Assembly: GCA_026874595.1 (NCBI GenBank)
Contig: CM049310.1
Location: forward strand, 39,377,558-39,441,557
DNA: 64,000 nucleotides
DNA from: Sipunculus nudus
Taxonomy: Eukaryota; Annelida; Sipuncula; Golfingiida; Sipunculidae
Direction of reading: 5' to 3'
Shown piece after piece: positions 27,401 to 42,400 of the stretch. Below the pieces are notes generated by a model that was not told the origin of the DNA, did not search any database, and worked only from the letters and a program-made list of their open reading frames with translations. The translations under genes and the position numbers were made by a program. How positions within the stretch are numbered: position 1 is the stretch's first letter; every line of letters starts with the position of its first letter.

Positions 27401-30400
27401 GTAGCCCAGATGGTTACATATCTCTTAGTACATGTCTTCAGTAATATTGACCAATGTATAAAGTCTCCTTGGGCAGATATGCTGACACTGTGAATGCTTT
27501 TGAATCAAGAGGAATAGATATGATAGTTGGGGATAAAAGCTTGCATACAAGCATGTTTTCAGTAAACTGTTAGTCAGTGTATGAATGAAGCAGCTCCTGC
27601 TAGTATATAACTGGAATGAACTAATGAAATAACCTGAAACATAAGCTGGTATATATTTTTCCAGGTGCTTTTTGCAACAGAAACATTTGCCATGGGAGTG
27701 AACATGCCAGCAAGGACTGTGGTGTTTGACAGCATCCGTAAACATGACGGGACATGCTTCCGGAATTTGATGCCTGGAGAATATATCCAGATGGCTGGAC
27801 GAGCAGGCAGGCGTGGCCTGGATACAACTGGAACTGTGATACTTCTGTGTAAAGGAGATATACCTGAGATGGCAGACCTTCATAAAATGATGCTGGTGAT
27901 TAAGCTGTATTTGTGATATGAGGTGTTACATGGGATGTATTATGGTATACCCATGTCCATCTGTCCATCCCTCTATTATATTTTAGTGCCATGGTGTTAA
28001 TTTAGCAGGTCTTTGATGGATTTTAATGAAACTCTGTAACTACTGAACAATATAATTTTGCCAGTGTTTTGTTCTAAGCAAAATCTATTTTTATTTAATG
28101 AGGTCAAAGGTCACCAGCCTTCTTTATGGTACTGCTGTGATAACCAGTAACATTATGGGTTTTACTTACTTTTTGTATGAATCTTAAACCATTAAAGTAA
28201 ATACCCTGGATTCATTTGTCTGTGAAATCTGCATATTTAATAAGGTCAAAGATCATAAGACATGATGGATGTATTATGCACTTTGCTGTGCTTTTGTTTA
28301 ATTTTAATTTGTTGCTCTACATTTCCACTCTTTAAAATGCAGTTAGGTCTTGTTTAGCAGACTCCATTATACCTATACTCTTCAGGTCCTATCATGTATT
28401 TTCACATTAGTGTTGAGACTCCTGTCCACGGCTTAACCAAAAAAGTTCCCCTGCCTTATCCAGAATGGAATTTGTACTAGTCATGCATAGTCATTTGTTG
28501 TAGAATGCTTAATTTGCCAGAAGTTCATTTGTAATCTCCTCCTGTGGCTGACCAAAGCTGTCCAAATGGACATATCTGGTATTCAGGAAGACAGAAATGT
28601 GCAGGTCTTAAATTGTTATGTTTCAGACCAACTGAGTCTAAAATACCTTTCAGATGAGGACATTTGTGTCTAAAATTCATAATTTTCATATCCACAGGAT
28701 CTTTAGAAACATAATTACTTCACATGTATTTATGGCTCACCAGTGGTCTTTTTCCATAGTGATGATTCAATCTTTTCTTTTTTGTCTGTTCATTATTTTC
28801 CTATTTGTATTTCTGCAGAAAGTCTTTGGGAAAAAATGCAGTACAAACTGTACATGATGTATGCAGTTGGTTCCAATGATTTTTATTCTGGTTTTTAATT
28901 CTGACAAAATTCCCCCAGTTTTGTTAGACACCTTCCTTGCATTGAAGTTTTCATAGAAGTTTTATGTATTTGTCATGGAATGTTCTGGTGGAAGTAAAAG
29001 TCTAATAATTATACAAATAAAGGATGTAAATAATAGATAAAAATCCTAAATATATATGGAATAAAATTTTTCTGTCCCTGTATTTGTTATATTACAATTG
29101 GTCACAAGAAAACATAAGGCCCTTGTTACATGAAATATCCAACATTTTCCATTCCATATTCATTCACCTTTCCTCCAGATGTGTTTAATCTGATTACAGG
29201 GTAAGCCAATTCATCTGCAGTCTCAGTTCAGGCTGACCTACACAATGATTTTGAACCTGCTCCGTGTTGAGCAGCTTCGGGTTGAGGACATGATGAAGAA
29301 GAGCTTCTCTGAGTTCCACTCGCAAAAGGAGGAGGGGCACTTCAAGGAAAGACTCAAAGATGTAGCAGAGAAAGTAGAGTGCCTGCCTGAAGTCATGGAT
29401 TACAGTGGTGACTTAGAGGATTACTACTACAACTGTGTGGAGTACTGGAGGTTAAAGGATTCTATACAGGTATTTTCTTAGTATTCATTGTTTTGGCTAA
29501 CAATTTGCATCTTTGTAATTAATTAGCTCACTGCAGCTTATAGAACAACTGTAGTGTAAAACCATTTTCTATAAGTCACAAATTCAGTGCTACTAATTTG
29601 GATTTTGTTAATTATTAATGAAAAAAAATACCATTTTGAGAAAAAAGTATTACATTAAACAAGTTGGAGAAATTATAAAAAAAAAGGAATCCCCTTATTT
29701 TATGACAATTTATGTGTTGCTTCTGGAGTATGCCGGTAAGGAGCTGTGACTTTGTGCCTTTATGCCTGCATATTTTTATGGTTTTACCAATGATGCATGG
29801 TGGTATCCATCATATTGCATGTCAGTCTTTACTCTAGGTTAAAATATAAAACCATTGTGTCTCCTTGTTATTAAAATACTCATTTATGTTATAGACTGAA
29901 GTTACATTGGTGGACTTGATTTGGTAATTTGCAGAAGGAAATGAAAAAAAAAATTTACAAGACAAGAATGAAAAGTCCTGATAGTTATGAGGGATCACCC
30001 TACAATTTGCTGGTACATGTCCCCTTGTCACCAAATTTTCTCTGCAGATAGATTCTTACCAGGATGCAATCCTCAGAATACTTCTGTGTCACATGCTCAC
30101 CCTTATTGTGTACCCTTATTTCTCCCAGATTCTCGAAAATGCTCATTGGACCTGACACTGAATACACACTAAAATATTGATGTAACATGTCACATATGGA
30201 AAATTAGCATTCTAATGAATGCCATATGGGGGGTCCCTATAATGGGGTGCAACCAGCCTTTGTTGGCAATTGCTTAAGCTTAGGTCTCACTTGCCATGTT
30301 CTGTCCACGGTTCACCACATTCTTGAAGGTGGGGGGAGGTTTTGATAGGACGTGGCCTTTACTGTAGGATACCATAGGGATATGTGAATGGACATGAATA

Positions 30401-33400
30401 GTTATGCGGTGTCCACATCCTCTTTGAAATGTTCAAAATGAATGGAACAGAACGTGGCCTCTGACACAGAAATGTGCACACTGGATGGAACTGACTCAGC
30501 TCTGCCTGGGCTTTATTTTATTTGCGTTAACTAATAAAATATGTAAAATAAAATGTGATTCCATGTACTGATAGAGGTAACTCAGTACCAGCTCTTATCA
30601 CTAAAGCACATTAAAATCTAATCAATTCTTCAATGGCCCATTCCTGAATTGCCCTGAAAAATTTCATGATATTCTGTTCACGATTGTATAAGTTATGTTG
30701 TGAACAAACACACATATAAACAGGGATGAATGCATACCCTCCTTGCAAAGGCAAATATTGGTATACCACTAGTCAGTACAATAAGTCTTTTATTTATTTT
30801 CAGGATACGGTGATGCACAACCCCCAGTCCATTAAGGCACTGTCTCCAGGTCGTGTTGTGATTGTAGACAATGAGAACCACAGATATACACTTGGTGTCA
30901 TATTACAAGTTGTGTCTGGATCAAAAGAGCGATTGTTTAAAGTACTAGTCATCTGTCAACAAAACAAGATGGAGGAAGAGCAAGCTACAGTAGAGGAGGA
31001 TACAACAATGCCACGAGCCTACGTTCAACGTCAGCTGTTCAAACCAAAAGGTGCATGCAGTCAGGCACTGATTGAAATGACAGCAAAAGATATAGCTGTT
31101 GTCACTAATAAGTCTATCAAAGTGAACCCTGACAAGATTATTGATGATATCAAGAAGAGACAGATGCCTAGGTTTAGGTAACTTGAATATACTATTTATA
31201 CTGTATTGAGATCTCCTTCATGAAAACTTATTTTCTCAGTATGAACATCAGGTTGACTGATCAGCAATCAAAGAAAATCTTTATATAAATACTGAGTCAT
31301 GTGACTTAAATATACACAGCAAAGTAAATAATAAAAATGTATTCCTTTAACTAGATAATGTGGCAAGCTTTTCGTTGTTTTAGAATCTTATTGGCTTTGC
31401 ACTATTAAGTGAAGGTCTATGCTCCAGATTACATCATTAGGTATAGGAAGTGCTTTAATAATGAAGGTTATCAGTCATCTTGTATTTTAAATGATATTTT
31501 TTCCAATGGCAGAAGCATGCACATTGAATGTTATCTTATCTATGTTTGTGTGTAATTTTGGTGTTTTAATTTTTATTGGCATGATCCTATGGCTACACAG
31601 GAGCTGCTGTGACTATATCTGTGTAGAGTAATAGCATTTTAATATCACAGGCATGATCCAGTTGGCCAGTCTACCAGTATGGCTACACAGGAACTGCATA
31701 TTGATCAAGGAGTGTTTCGTCAGTTCCTACAGACTGGTGGTGCCACCTGTATTTTTTGGAATTTTTATACATTTTTAGCGCAGCTGGCTGAAAGTCATCT
31801 GAGCTATAGTTATTGGTCTTTGTCTTTCGTCCTTCCTGCTGTTTGGCGGTCTGGCTGTCTGTAAGTTATCAGGGCACAAATTGTAACTTTTAGACCTAGA
31901 AACTTCTAACATAATATCCATAGAGGTCCATGAAAAATCTCCTTGGAAATCAAACATTAGGTCACTGTGACTTATATTCATTGAGTTATGGGGCTTGTTT
32001 ACACCCCCAAGAAATGATTCTTATTTCAGGATATTTTGATACAACAGCTCAAAATATATCAATAATAAATGCATGGATTGCCTTGAAACCTTGCATGAAT
32101 AATGATCTTGACTAGTTTAATCAGTTGATGAAGACTGGTGGCACCACCTATATTTTTTCCCCTTATTTTTTTACTGTATTATTTCCTCTACTCTTGAGAC
32201 TGTCAATTGACAACAATCATGTCAGTTTCTTACCTTCGGTGTCATCTATGTTGTGAAACCTTGTATGCTTACTGATCATCACTAGTTTTTATCATTTCCT
32301 GAAGCCCGGTCTCACCACCTGTATTTTTAGTATTTTTATGCAATTGTTTCTCAGTATTTGAGACTGACAAATGACAGTAATCATGTCAGTTTCTTAGCTG
32401 TGGTTTCATCAAGTGTTCTGAAACATTGCTGATGATTTTAGTATTAAAACCAGTAGCAAATGTTCAATCATGACTAGTATCATCATCACTGGTGCTGAAT
32501 CTTGATTGTTTTGCACCTAGTGACGCCTACCTGTCGTCTACCTCCACATGGGTAATTAGGTCACCATAACCTTATCTGGATAAATTACAGACTTCTGTAC
32601 CGTGCCCTTAGGACTACCATTACCAAACACATAAATGCATCTATTATCACACTGTAGCCAATACCAACTAATCAATCAGCTGAGAGTCATGACCAATGGG
32701 TCACTTGTGTAAATGTCATGAGGTCTTAAACACTATTCATAATTGGTCATCACAGTTCAGGATTCAAGTGTCTGTGGTGAACAGCTGTACATAATAATGA
32801 AATAAAATCCCCATATACAATTTTTGTTAAATCATAGTTTGTATATTGCTAGCTTAGACTTAACTTGTTGTTTTCCATATAAACAGGCCCAGTAAAACAT
32901 TGCTGATATACTAGTGAGTCAATAGTATTAAACCATTGAGGTGAACAAACATTTGAGGGAGTGATTACTTGTAGCATGGTCCATGATCAAAGGAGGTCGA
33001 GTCCTCCACCCTTCCTTGTTTCTGTCATCATGTGTTTAGCAGTATTTAGAAAAAAACATGAAATTCTTGACTCTTAATATATGAAGGCCTTACAATTACT
33101 GGTCTAAAAAAAACCAGTAACAGATTTCTGAGGTTTATTCCTGAATTCTTGATTGCTTTTGCTTTAAATAGTAATAGCAGAGCAGTATACACTTAAAGCC
33201 ACAGTTCTCAACCACAAAATGATAGTTAATCATGTTTATATTTTATAATAAATTATCAAAACCATTACCTGCACATAATCAGACATTGTTGAACCACATT
33301 TTGTGCAGTTTGTATGAGTGGAAGTAGTGATTGAAATGAGGTCACACATAGCAGAAGTGAAGAAATTATGTAATCATTACTTATGTAAATTGAAATAAAG

Positions 33401-36400
33401 AAATATTTCCATGAACAGAGACAAAAGTAATTTTAGCCATTAAAATGTGCAGTATAATTTATCTATGTACTTTACCTTGGTCAAATGAACCTTCCACATA
33501 ATTTTACTAAGTCTCAGTACTTTTGTTCTGTACAGTAAGCAGGCCACTGAAATAATATGTCAGTTATGACTATTTGCAATAGGTTAAATAGTACATAAGG
33601 TATAGTCCTTTATAATTATAAGTAACTGTCTGATGATTGAGTTTTATCTCTATATTATGTGTAAATATGATAACTAAACTGCTTTATCAGTAGTGTGTTA
33701 TAGTTCGTGTGCTGCACCACCCATGTTAAACAGAGTAAACATGTGCAGATCAAGACTACATTTAATGTTCATATACCTGACTATTGATACTTGTTCAGAA
33801 AGAGGAAGTGCCACACCTGGCAGGCCCATACACAAAAATAGTTTGTCACACAAGGGTAGAATGCTGACATTGACTGGTCATGAAAAACAGATGGGTTTTT
33901 CCCTGAAAACCTGTGTACATTACAGAGTGTTCCCAGAAAATTGGCTCCTTGTGTGACTCTGGCTGCCCTGTTGCATGTTCTCATTTTTTAGTGCCCCCGC
34001 CAGTAAATCATCCAGTTGTGACTGGATGTAGTATAGCTACACTGAACTTGATACTAAAATAAATCTTATGGTGGAATTATCAGTGTTTTGTATTCTACAG
34101 AGGCCTTACTATTGTATTTATCGTGCAATTATGGACATTAGTCATGCACATTTGTGTGCTATAAAATCAAAACTTTGAATCTTAGGTAGTGGACTAGTTA
34201 CACTTACAATGTAACTAGTTACAAAGTTTATTGTTTGCCCAAAATATGGAATCTTTAGGGTATGTTCCAGATATAAATCTTCAGATATAGGTCCTGAAAT
34301 ATATTAGAATATTCATATATATGTATGTATATGGTTTTTAATTCACTTAGAAATATTTTCTGCAAATTTTCAAATCAGCATAAATACTAAGTGATTTAAT
34401 ATTAATAAATTTCAGTAAGAGAAATCTTAAGAAAATAATTATCCATGCAAAGCAATTGAACTTGAAGAAAAAATGCTTCAGTGTCATTTTTTGCCAAGAT
34501 CATCAGCAAGATGCTTCTGGTCTGTTAAACTGCACTGAATGCCACTGATGGCAACCATGTTGCAGGCAACTGGTGATATGGCTGTCAGCCTTGGTTACCA
34601 TGGAAGCTTTTCATAGACTTATGATCAGAAAGACCACCTGGGGAAAACCACAAAATCAATAAAATCTTATTGTTTCAGTAAGAATCTTGACTTTTTTATA
34701 AATAATTACTGTGAATGTTGAGCTTGTTGATTCATGTGGTAGTCCTGAACCAGTTTTAAAAGTGTACATTATATTCTAATTAATACTGTTGCTGTCTGAA
34801 AGGACTCAAACAATTTGTTTTATTTTCAATTTAAAATTAATGCCACAGTGGATATAAACTCTTCCAGGTATATATCAAATACTTCTTTTTTTTTAGCTCT
34901 GCTGATTTTCAGTCATGCTTAGCTATAACAATGGGTCTTTGTCAGTCGTCATTATGTTTGACTGTCGGACACTTAATTAGCTAGGTGCAAATTTCAACCA
35001 TAAGACTTAGAAACTTCTAACTTCACATGCACTGATGATAAAGGGAGAGCTTGAAAAAATCTCATTGGAAACCAAAAGTTAGATCACAGTGACCCATCTT
35101 CTGCAAACTATACAGCTAGAACCTGCTTTTGAGCACATTGGAATTCAGACTCTTCTAAATGTTTGAAGTAGTGAATATTTTCCCTCAAATTTGATTCACA
35201 GATTGTCCACACAGTATCAATTGCAGATCTGTGACTATGAAAACTGATGACCTTGACCTTGAATGTCAAGGTGTAATCTACAGAAAATGTAGGATTTCTT
35301 GTTAACACCATAATCTTTTTAAGTATTAATAGTACAACTGTATTTTTTCCTCTCAATTTTAATACACAATATGTTTTAACAAAGTTCTAATACACAAGTT
35401 GTTTTAACAAAGTTCTCATATGTGCTTGAAAACTGTTCAAATCTTCAAGTTCAGATCTGCAGAATTATAGGATTATTATGACTGCTTAAACTTTTGAAGC
35501 ACATGCATATTTTTTCTTCAAATTTGACACACCAGTTGATTTTTGCATGTTCTCGAAGGTTAAGATCACATCTGAAGTTCATCTCAGTATATTTTTCAGA
35601 TGATAACATCTCTTTTGTGAATGGTTGACTTTAATATCATGCTGGTCAGCTGAGTGTCATGACCCATCGGTCACTTGTAAAATTACAGGCATGATCCAGT
35701 GGGCCAGTCTACCAGTGTGGCTACACATGAGCTGCTATGACCCACTGAGGTCAATCCTAATGAGATTATATATTTTCTGTGTAGAGTAATAGCATTTTAA
35801 TATCACAGGCATGATCCAGTTGGCCAGTCTACCAGTGTGGCTACACAGGAGCTGCTGCGACTCACTGAGGCTAATCCTAAGGGGTTACCTGGACTGGATC
35901 CTGTCAAGGACTTGGGTATCAAAGACATTGATATGATAGAACAAGTGCAGCGACTACAGCATCTGGAGGGATCATTTGACCAGTTTAGCTGCATCAAGAG
36001 TCCATCTTTCCAGGATAATGTAAGAGGTTCAAGCCTGTCTTATGATTTTACAAAAAATAGGATCTGTCATATCTTATTAATTTTTACACCATTTAACTAT
36101 TTCATGCCAGTTTTACTATATGCTGATGATTTGCAGTCATTCTGATGGAAAATTCTTGGAAACTTTGCACTTTTCAGTCTTTTCTCATTTCGGGAAACTT
36201 TTCAAATTGAGTCCTTGACATCATAGTTAATGATATTATTTAGAAACAAATTAGGCTTTTCCACTTTTCACTGCCTTTTTATGTGAAACTATAACATTAT
36301 ATACATTTACATGTGACCCAAAAGGTTATGTATGTATTTCACACTTTCTTTGTTATTTTTTCCTGCAAATAATGACCATTAATGGGTTTTTATGTAACTG

Positions 36401-39400
36401 TCTTACATATGTTTAATTGTACTCTTTGTGTTTGTGTCCCCTGCTTCTGAAGAATGGGACATTGATTTGTGTTTGTCTGTCTGTCTGTCTGTCTCTCTGT
36501 CAGTCAGTCAGGTTTTCATATCTGTGGGATAACTTTCCTAAATATTATCTGATTTCATTCAAATTTGGGTCAGTGATTGCTCTTATGCATACCTGAGTTC
36601 GGATTGGTTTTGGAGTGTCTGTCTGAAAATCACCAGCTCCAAAACAAACAAAAAATTCTCTTTTGTTCCCAATTCACAACAAATTATAACATGTGGAGAC
36701 ATCTTCATGGGACAATAAAAACTAAAACACAGGCACAACTAAAACATATTGAGAAGGCAAGCATGAACAAGAGGCGGAAGTGGGAGACATAAATTCCATG
36801 AATTTGCTTGTTTCATTTTACATGTGCCAACATATAGAACTTTGTCTTGTTAATATATACAATATATTGTTTGATTTGGTTAATTTGTTTGTCATTAACA
36901 GTTTAAACAACTGAAGTCTAACATGGCGCTGAAGGAGGAGTTCCACCAGCTGAAGTACAGATTGTCAGATGAAAGTCTGCAGCTCTTGCCAGAGTATCAA
37001 CAGCGCATCAATGTGCTGAGGAAGCTGCAATACATAGATGCATCAAACACTGTGCAACTGAAGGGCAGGGTAGCCTGTGAGATTAGCCAGCACGAGCTGA
37101 TTATAACAGAGCTGGTGTTTCAGAACGCACTGACAAAGCTGCTACCGTTTCATATAGCTGCTGTATTATCATGTGTGGTGTTTGAGCAGAAACGATGCAG
37201 TGAACCCAACCTGACGCCAGAGCTGAAGGAAGCCAAGGAACAGTTTCTGAATGTGGCAAGAAGGATCGGGGAGTTACAGAGAGAGTGTGGCCTCAAAATT
37301 GCAGTTGAGGATTATGTGGATTCATTCAATTTTGGCCTCATGGAGGTTGTCTTTGAGTGGGCAAGAGGCATGGTAAGTCAAAGAAAGAAGTTTAAGCTAG
37401 ATGACTGTTAGTGAATTGAGTTTTAGTGATTACTCCTTGTCAACCATCTATCTGGTCATCCATCCATCCATTAATAGCCATTATAGGGCATGAAATGTAA
37501 TCAATCGACTTAGTAACTTCTGATTCTGGGAGGCCCTTGAAAGATCTCTTTGGAAACCTCAAATATATCCTCTTGAGTTATGTAGCTCTAAAAGTGTTTA
37601 AAGTTTGATACAAAAGCTCCAGTGTCTCAATAATTAATGGATGGATAGCCATAAATCTTGCTTTGCATATTAAAATCGACGGTTTCATGGAATGCTACAG
37701 ACAAATTGGGCCACCTTTATTCTTCCTTATTTTTAAGCATTTTTCTCTATTTTTCAATCTCTTAGGTAACAGCAGTTGTATCAGTTTCACAGCTGTGGTT
37801 TCATCTAGGGTCCTGAAACCTTTTGTGTTCATTGAGCAAGACCTGTTTCATAAGGTTTTAGCTCAGATGACCTTTTAAGTCATCATTAAGTCATCTGAGG
37901 TATAGGTATAGTTCTTCGTCTGTTGTCCTTCAGGCCATCCGGCCAGCCGTCTGTTGGCAGGGCACAAATTGTAACAGCAGACCCTAGAAGCCTATAACAA
38001 AAAATCCATGGAGGTCCATAAATAATCTCCTTGGAAACCTGAAATTAGGTCACTGTGACTATTATCCTCTGAGCTATGGGGCTATTAAGTACCCCCCCCC
38101 CCCCAGAATAATCAAAATTTTGATACAAAACCTCCAATATCTTGATAATTAATGCCTGGATTGTCATGAATCTTGCCTTGAATATTGACCATGACTAGTT
38201 TTGTCAGTTCCTGAAAAGTGTTTGCGCAAACTGTATTTTTTTTCTAATTTGTATGAATATTTTCCTATTATTTTACTATAAAATGACAACAATTATATCA
38301 CTTTCTCAGCTGTGATTACATTTAGTGTCCAAAAACCTAGTGTGTTTATTGATCACAAGTGGATGCACTATAGTAATCACCCTGTCTGCCTGTCTGTCTG
38401 TCTGTCCATCTGTCCATCCAAACAAATTTGTTTGCAGATGATTAATCCAGGTTGGATTGACAAATGGATTTCAAACATGACTTACACATGGCCCACCACC
38501 GAAGAAAAAACCTATTTGACTTTTGGATCAAAGGTCAAGGTTACAAGACTCATTTAAAAAGATTATGGCGCACATTTTATGCCAAGCTTTTTATCCCAAA
38601 GTTTCCCTCTTGCACATTTAGCTGACTTGCCAGTATGGCGACAGCATTAATGAATTAGGTGTCACAAGGTCAAGGTCACAGTGGCCATCTGTTCACAAAT
38701 TAGTTTCTAGGTGATAACTCCAGTTTAGTGTGACATAATTATTTCAAACTTAACTTATATATGGCTCACCATTAAAGTAAGAAACCTTTTGATTTTGGGG
38801 TCCAAAGGTCAAGGTCACAGGACCCATTTCTTTAAAAGGAATATGTATGCATTTCAAGCCAAACTTTTTATCACAAACTTTCCATCTTCAAGATATTACT
38901 CACATGCTGGGTAAATTCTTTTCGATTTGGGGTCATAGTGTCAAAGGTCATGGTCACAGGGCCCATCCATTCACAAATTAGTTTATGGATGATAATTCTG
39001 CTTTGGCTAGACAGATTGGTTTCAGACTTGATTTATTAATCACACATCACTTCAGTAAGAAACATTTTGATTTTTAGGGATCAGAGGTCAAAGGTGAAGG
39101 TCACAGGAGCCACATCATTAAATTAATTGTTGATGCACTGTAAATTAAACTTTTCATCAAAAACTTTTCATCTTTCACACTTGGCTAACTTGCCCAAAGT
39201 GGGATAAATCTGTATATTCTGAGGTTATCTAGTCAGAGGTCAAGGTCAGTGGACCCACTTTTTTAATAGATTGAAACACTAATCTAAATGCTGCAAGTTC
39301 AAGGATAATACATTCTCAGATTTTTTGGTCAAAAGGTCATTGCATGGTTAAGGTCACAGGACCGTCATTTTGGAAAATTCCTTTAAAAATATCCTTATTG

Positions 39401-42400
39401 ACAAATACAGCTGAGCATCCAGACCATTTGGTCCCTAGTTTACAGACAAAAACCCTCATTATGTTACTGCCGCTTTCGTTTTGAAAATGTTTGATGAATG
39501 ACCTGTTAAGGTGAATTGTTAAATTTTTCACAAGTACTATCCTAGGGTAGGGTTCTTTCAGTTGTATAAAAGATTGGGTTTGTTGATTTTGGTAGAGTAA
39601 TAGAAAGCTGAAGTTGGTCTTGCTGTCATTAGTACACCTAATTTAAACTGAGGACTGCAATTGTCTTCTTCTGCAAAACTGTAACTTCTTTAACATTGCA
39701 CAGAAATGATTCTTAGGAGGCCTTTGTTCAAGTTTACTTAAATGATTGTTCGCATAATTATTGGACCTTTAACAATGAAAGAACTACATCTTTTATTATT
39801 TTAAACATTTTGATAAAAGAATCTTCTGGATATGTCAGCACTGTAGCCACAGTCTTTGTGTGTGTAAACAGATTTACCTACATGCCAAGACTGAGTCTGT
39901 ATCTATAAATAGCTTGGCAGACTGCCAACTATTTCAGCAGTCTGGATTTTTTTATAGCATTGGCAAACTGCCATCTGTGTCAGATTATGCAACAGGTCAA
40001 GAGTTCACTCAGTGCAGCCAGGTGCAGGTCAAGAGTCCACTCAGTGCAGTAGCTGGAACAAGTTATTTGTTCTGGTTCACTCGGGGCAGCTGCATTTCTC
40101 ACCTTATCCTGGTTAGCTCAGTGCACCTGACTTGAGAGAAGTTTGATGGATAAATATTGTATTGGCTTGATATTTTTATCTGTCCATTATCTTTGATGGC
40201 TTTCTTGTTCACAAGACTGGTGTTACTCCATAATAGACCAGAAAACTCTAAAGAGTATGGTACAAATTCCAATGGCGCACAAGGAAGCACATAAAAAAAT
40301 CACCAAAAAAGAAAGTGATGCTGGCAAATTTGATTTGTGGTCCATTTTCCCCATCATACATATGTTCACAAAATTGTGTTTAATAATATTTTTTTGCTGA
40401 GAAACCCTCTTAAGGTCTTAATTTCTAAACTAACTTGGCTCATTTTGGCTTAATAATCTTTATTAGTTTAGCCCATCGATACTTACATATTTTGAATCCT
40501 CACAATGTCCTCTATCAGATCATCTACATATATATACACCCTAGGTTGGTCTGAAGATATTTACCAAAAATTAGAATTATCCCACCTCTGGCAGTGAGTA
40601 TGCATTCAACAATAACATCTAAAAATGCATACAGATATCTCCAGATGTATATTTTTATTCAACTGAGGGAAAGTCATCTGAGCTGTAGTGATTGGTCTTT
40701 ATCCATCGTCTGTCTGACTATTAACAGGGCACAAATCTAAACGATAAGGTCCAGGAAAATCAAACACCACTTGCTGACAGGTGCTGATAGGTTCTGGTTG
40801 GGAACCAAAATCCCTCTGACCTGTAAACTCCAAGTTATGCAGCGGAAACATCAGATCCCATTTGCACTTCTGTACCCATCTTTAACTGGGCAAAAATTGT
40901 AACTGTAAGACTCATACACTTAAATCTTCATATACTAGCTGGTCCAGATAGGTAGTTCAAAAAGTAGTTCACTGTCACCTTTATTTTCTGAGTTATGGAG
41001 CAAGCACCTCAAAAGTTATTGTCCATCATTAACAAATCACAAATCATAATTATAACCACAAGACCCAGGAAGTTCAAACCTCACATGCTGATTGTTTCTG
41101 GTAGATTCTCTGTCAAATCAGAATATAGGTCACCGTGAACTAAATTTTCAAAGTTATGCACTGAAACAGGTGGTCAAGGAGCCAGAAGAGGTTTCAGACC
41201 CAAATGCTCATTACCTGGAAGATTGCACCTTTCCCCAAATTGCATCTGTCATAGAAGGGATTATTTGTTGGAAAATATAAAAAATCTAAGAATATTCAGG
41301 GATTTTTATCACCCCTTCCCCAATTCTGGTACCATAGCATTCATAGCCAAAGTGGTATAAAAGAACATGTTGTCACAACAAATTGCACTGGTTATCCCAC
41401 TTGAGAAGTTACAGATGTTTCACTACCCCTATCCCTATCCTGGGATCACATAGTTGCATATTTGTGTCACAAAACTCTCCCCACTTGCATCCACCCATAC
41501 AATAAAACAAATATTTGTGTTGTTAAAACCTGGTACTGATGGAAATTTTCTGGGCAATAGGTTGAATAAAAGACTGGGCTCCTAGAATAAGAATCAATGT
41601 ACAATCTATCAGTCTGTTGACAGTGTGCAAATTTTATCTGAAAGACCCTCTAAGTTAAAACTTCATAACCTAACTGCCCAGACAGGTCATCTGTGGAAAT
41701 GATAATGTAGGTCACTGTGACCTGTATTTCCTGATTTATGGACTGAAAACCCTGAAATCAATCAGTTGTCATTAACAGGGCACAAATCATAACTGCAAGA
41801 ACCATGAATTTCACAGTTCACCTGATGACAGGTCCTGATAGGTTTGCTGTGGAAAGCAGAATATAGGTCATTGTGACCCATATTATCTGAGTTATTCAGC
41901 TAAAATTTCAGAATCCTTCCATCAGTCTTTAATAGGACACAGATGTAACCAAAAGACCCAGGAGCTTAAAACTCCACTTGCTTACTTTTCCAGATAAGTC
42001 TTTTATTGAAACCAAAAAGTAGGTCACTGTGACCTGTATTCCATGAGTTATGGAGCAAAAAGTCTAACTGCAATTCCAGGGAGTTTAATTTACTTCATAT
42101 GCTTACAGATCCTTACAGGTGATAAACAAGTAAGACTGAATTAAACATCTAAGTTTTAATTCTATAATGCAAATTACAAGCTTAAGCTAATTTAAATGGT
42201 ACATAAAATCATCATTATATAAAAATAAAAGTTATAATTCTGTACAGGAAAATTCAAGGTTATACAGATGGTACATAAAATAATTGATTAATAATAATAA
42301 TAACAAACCTCTGTAATAATAAAACCTCACAGTCTATTCATGTATAAAAAGCATCTTCATTGTAAAACTTTGTGTCATGTTTACAGAGACATTGTGCTTG

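Noticed and set aside
27425-27883. 152-codon minus-strand open frame
   Set aside because: It lies opposite SKI2 exon 17 and its intron; the plus strand encodes motifs V and VI there, so this is a shadow.
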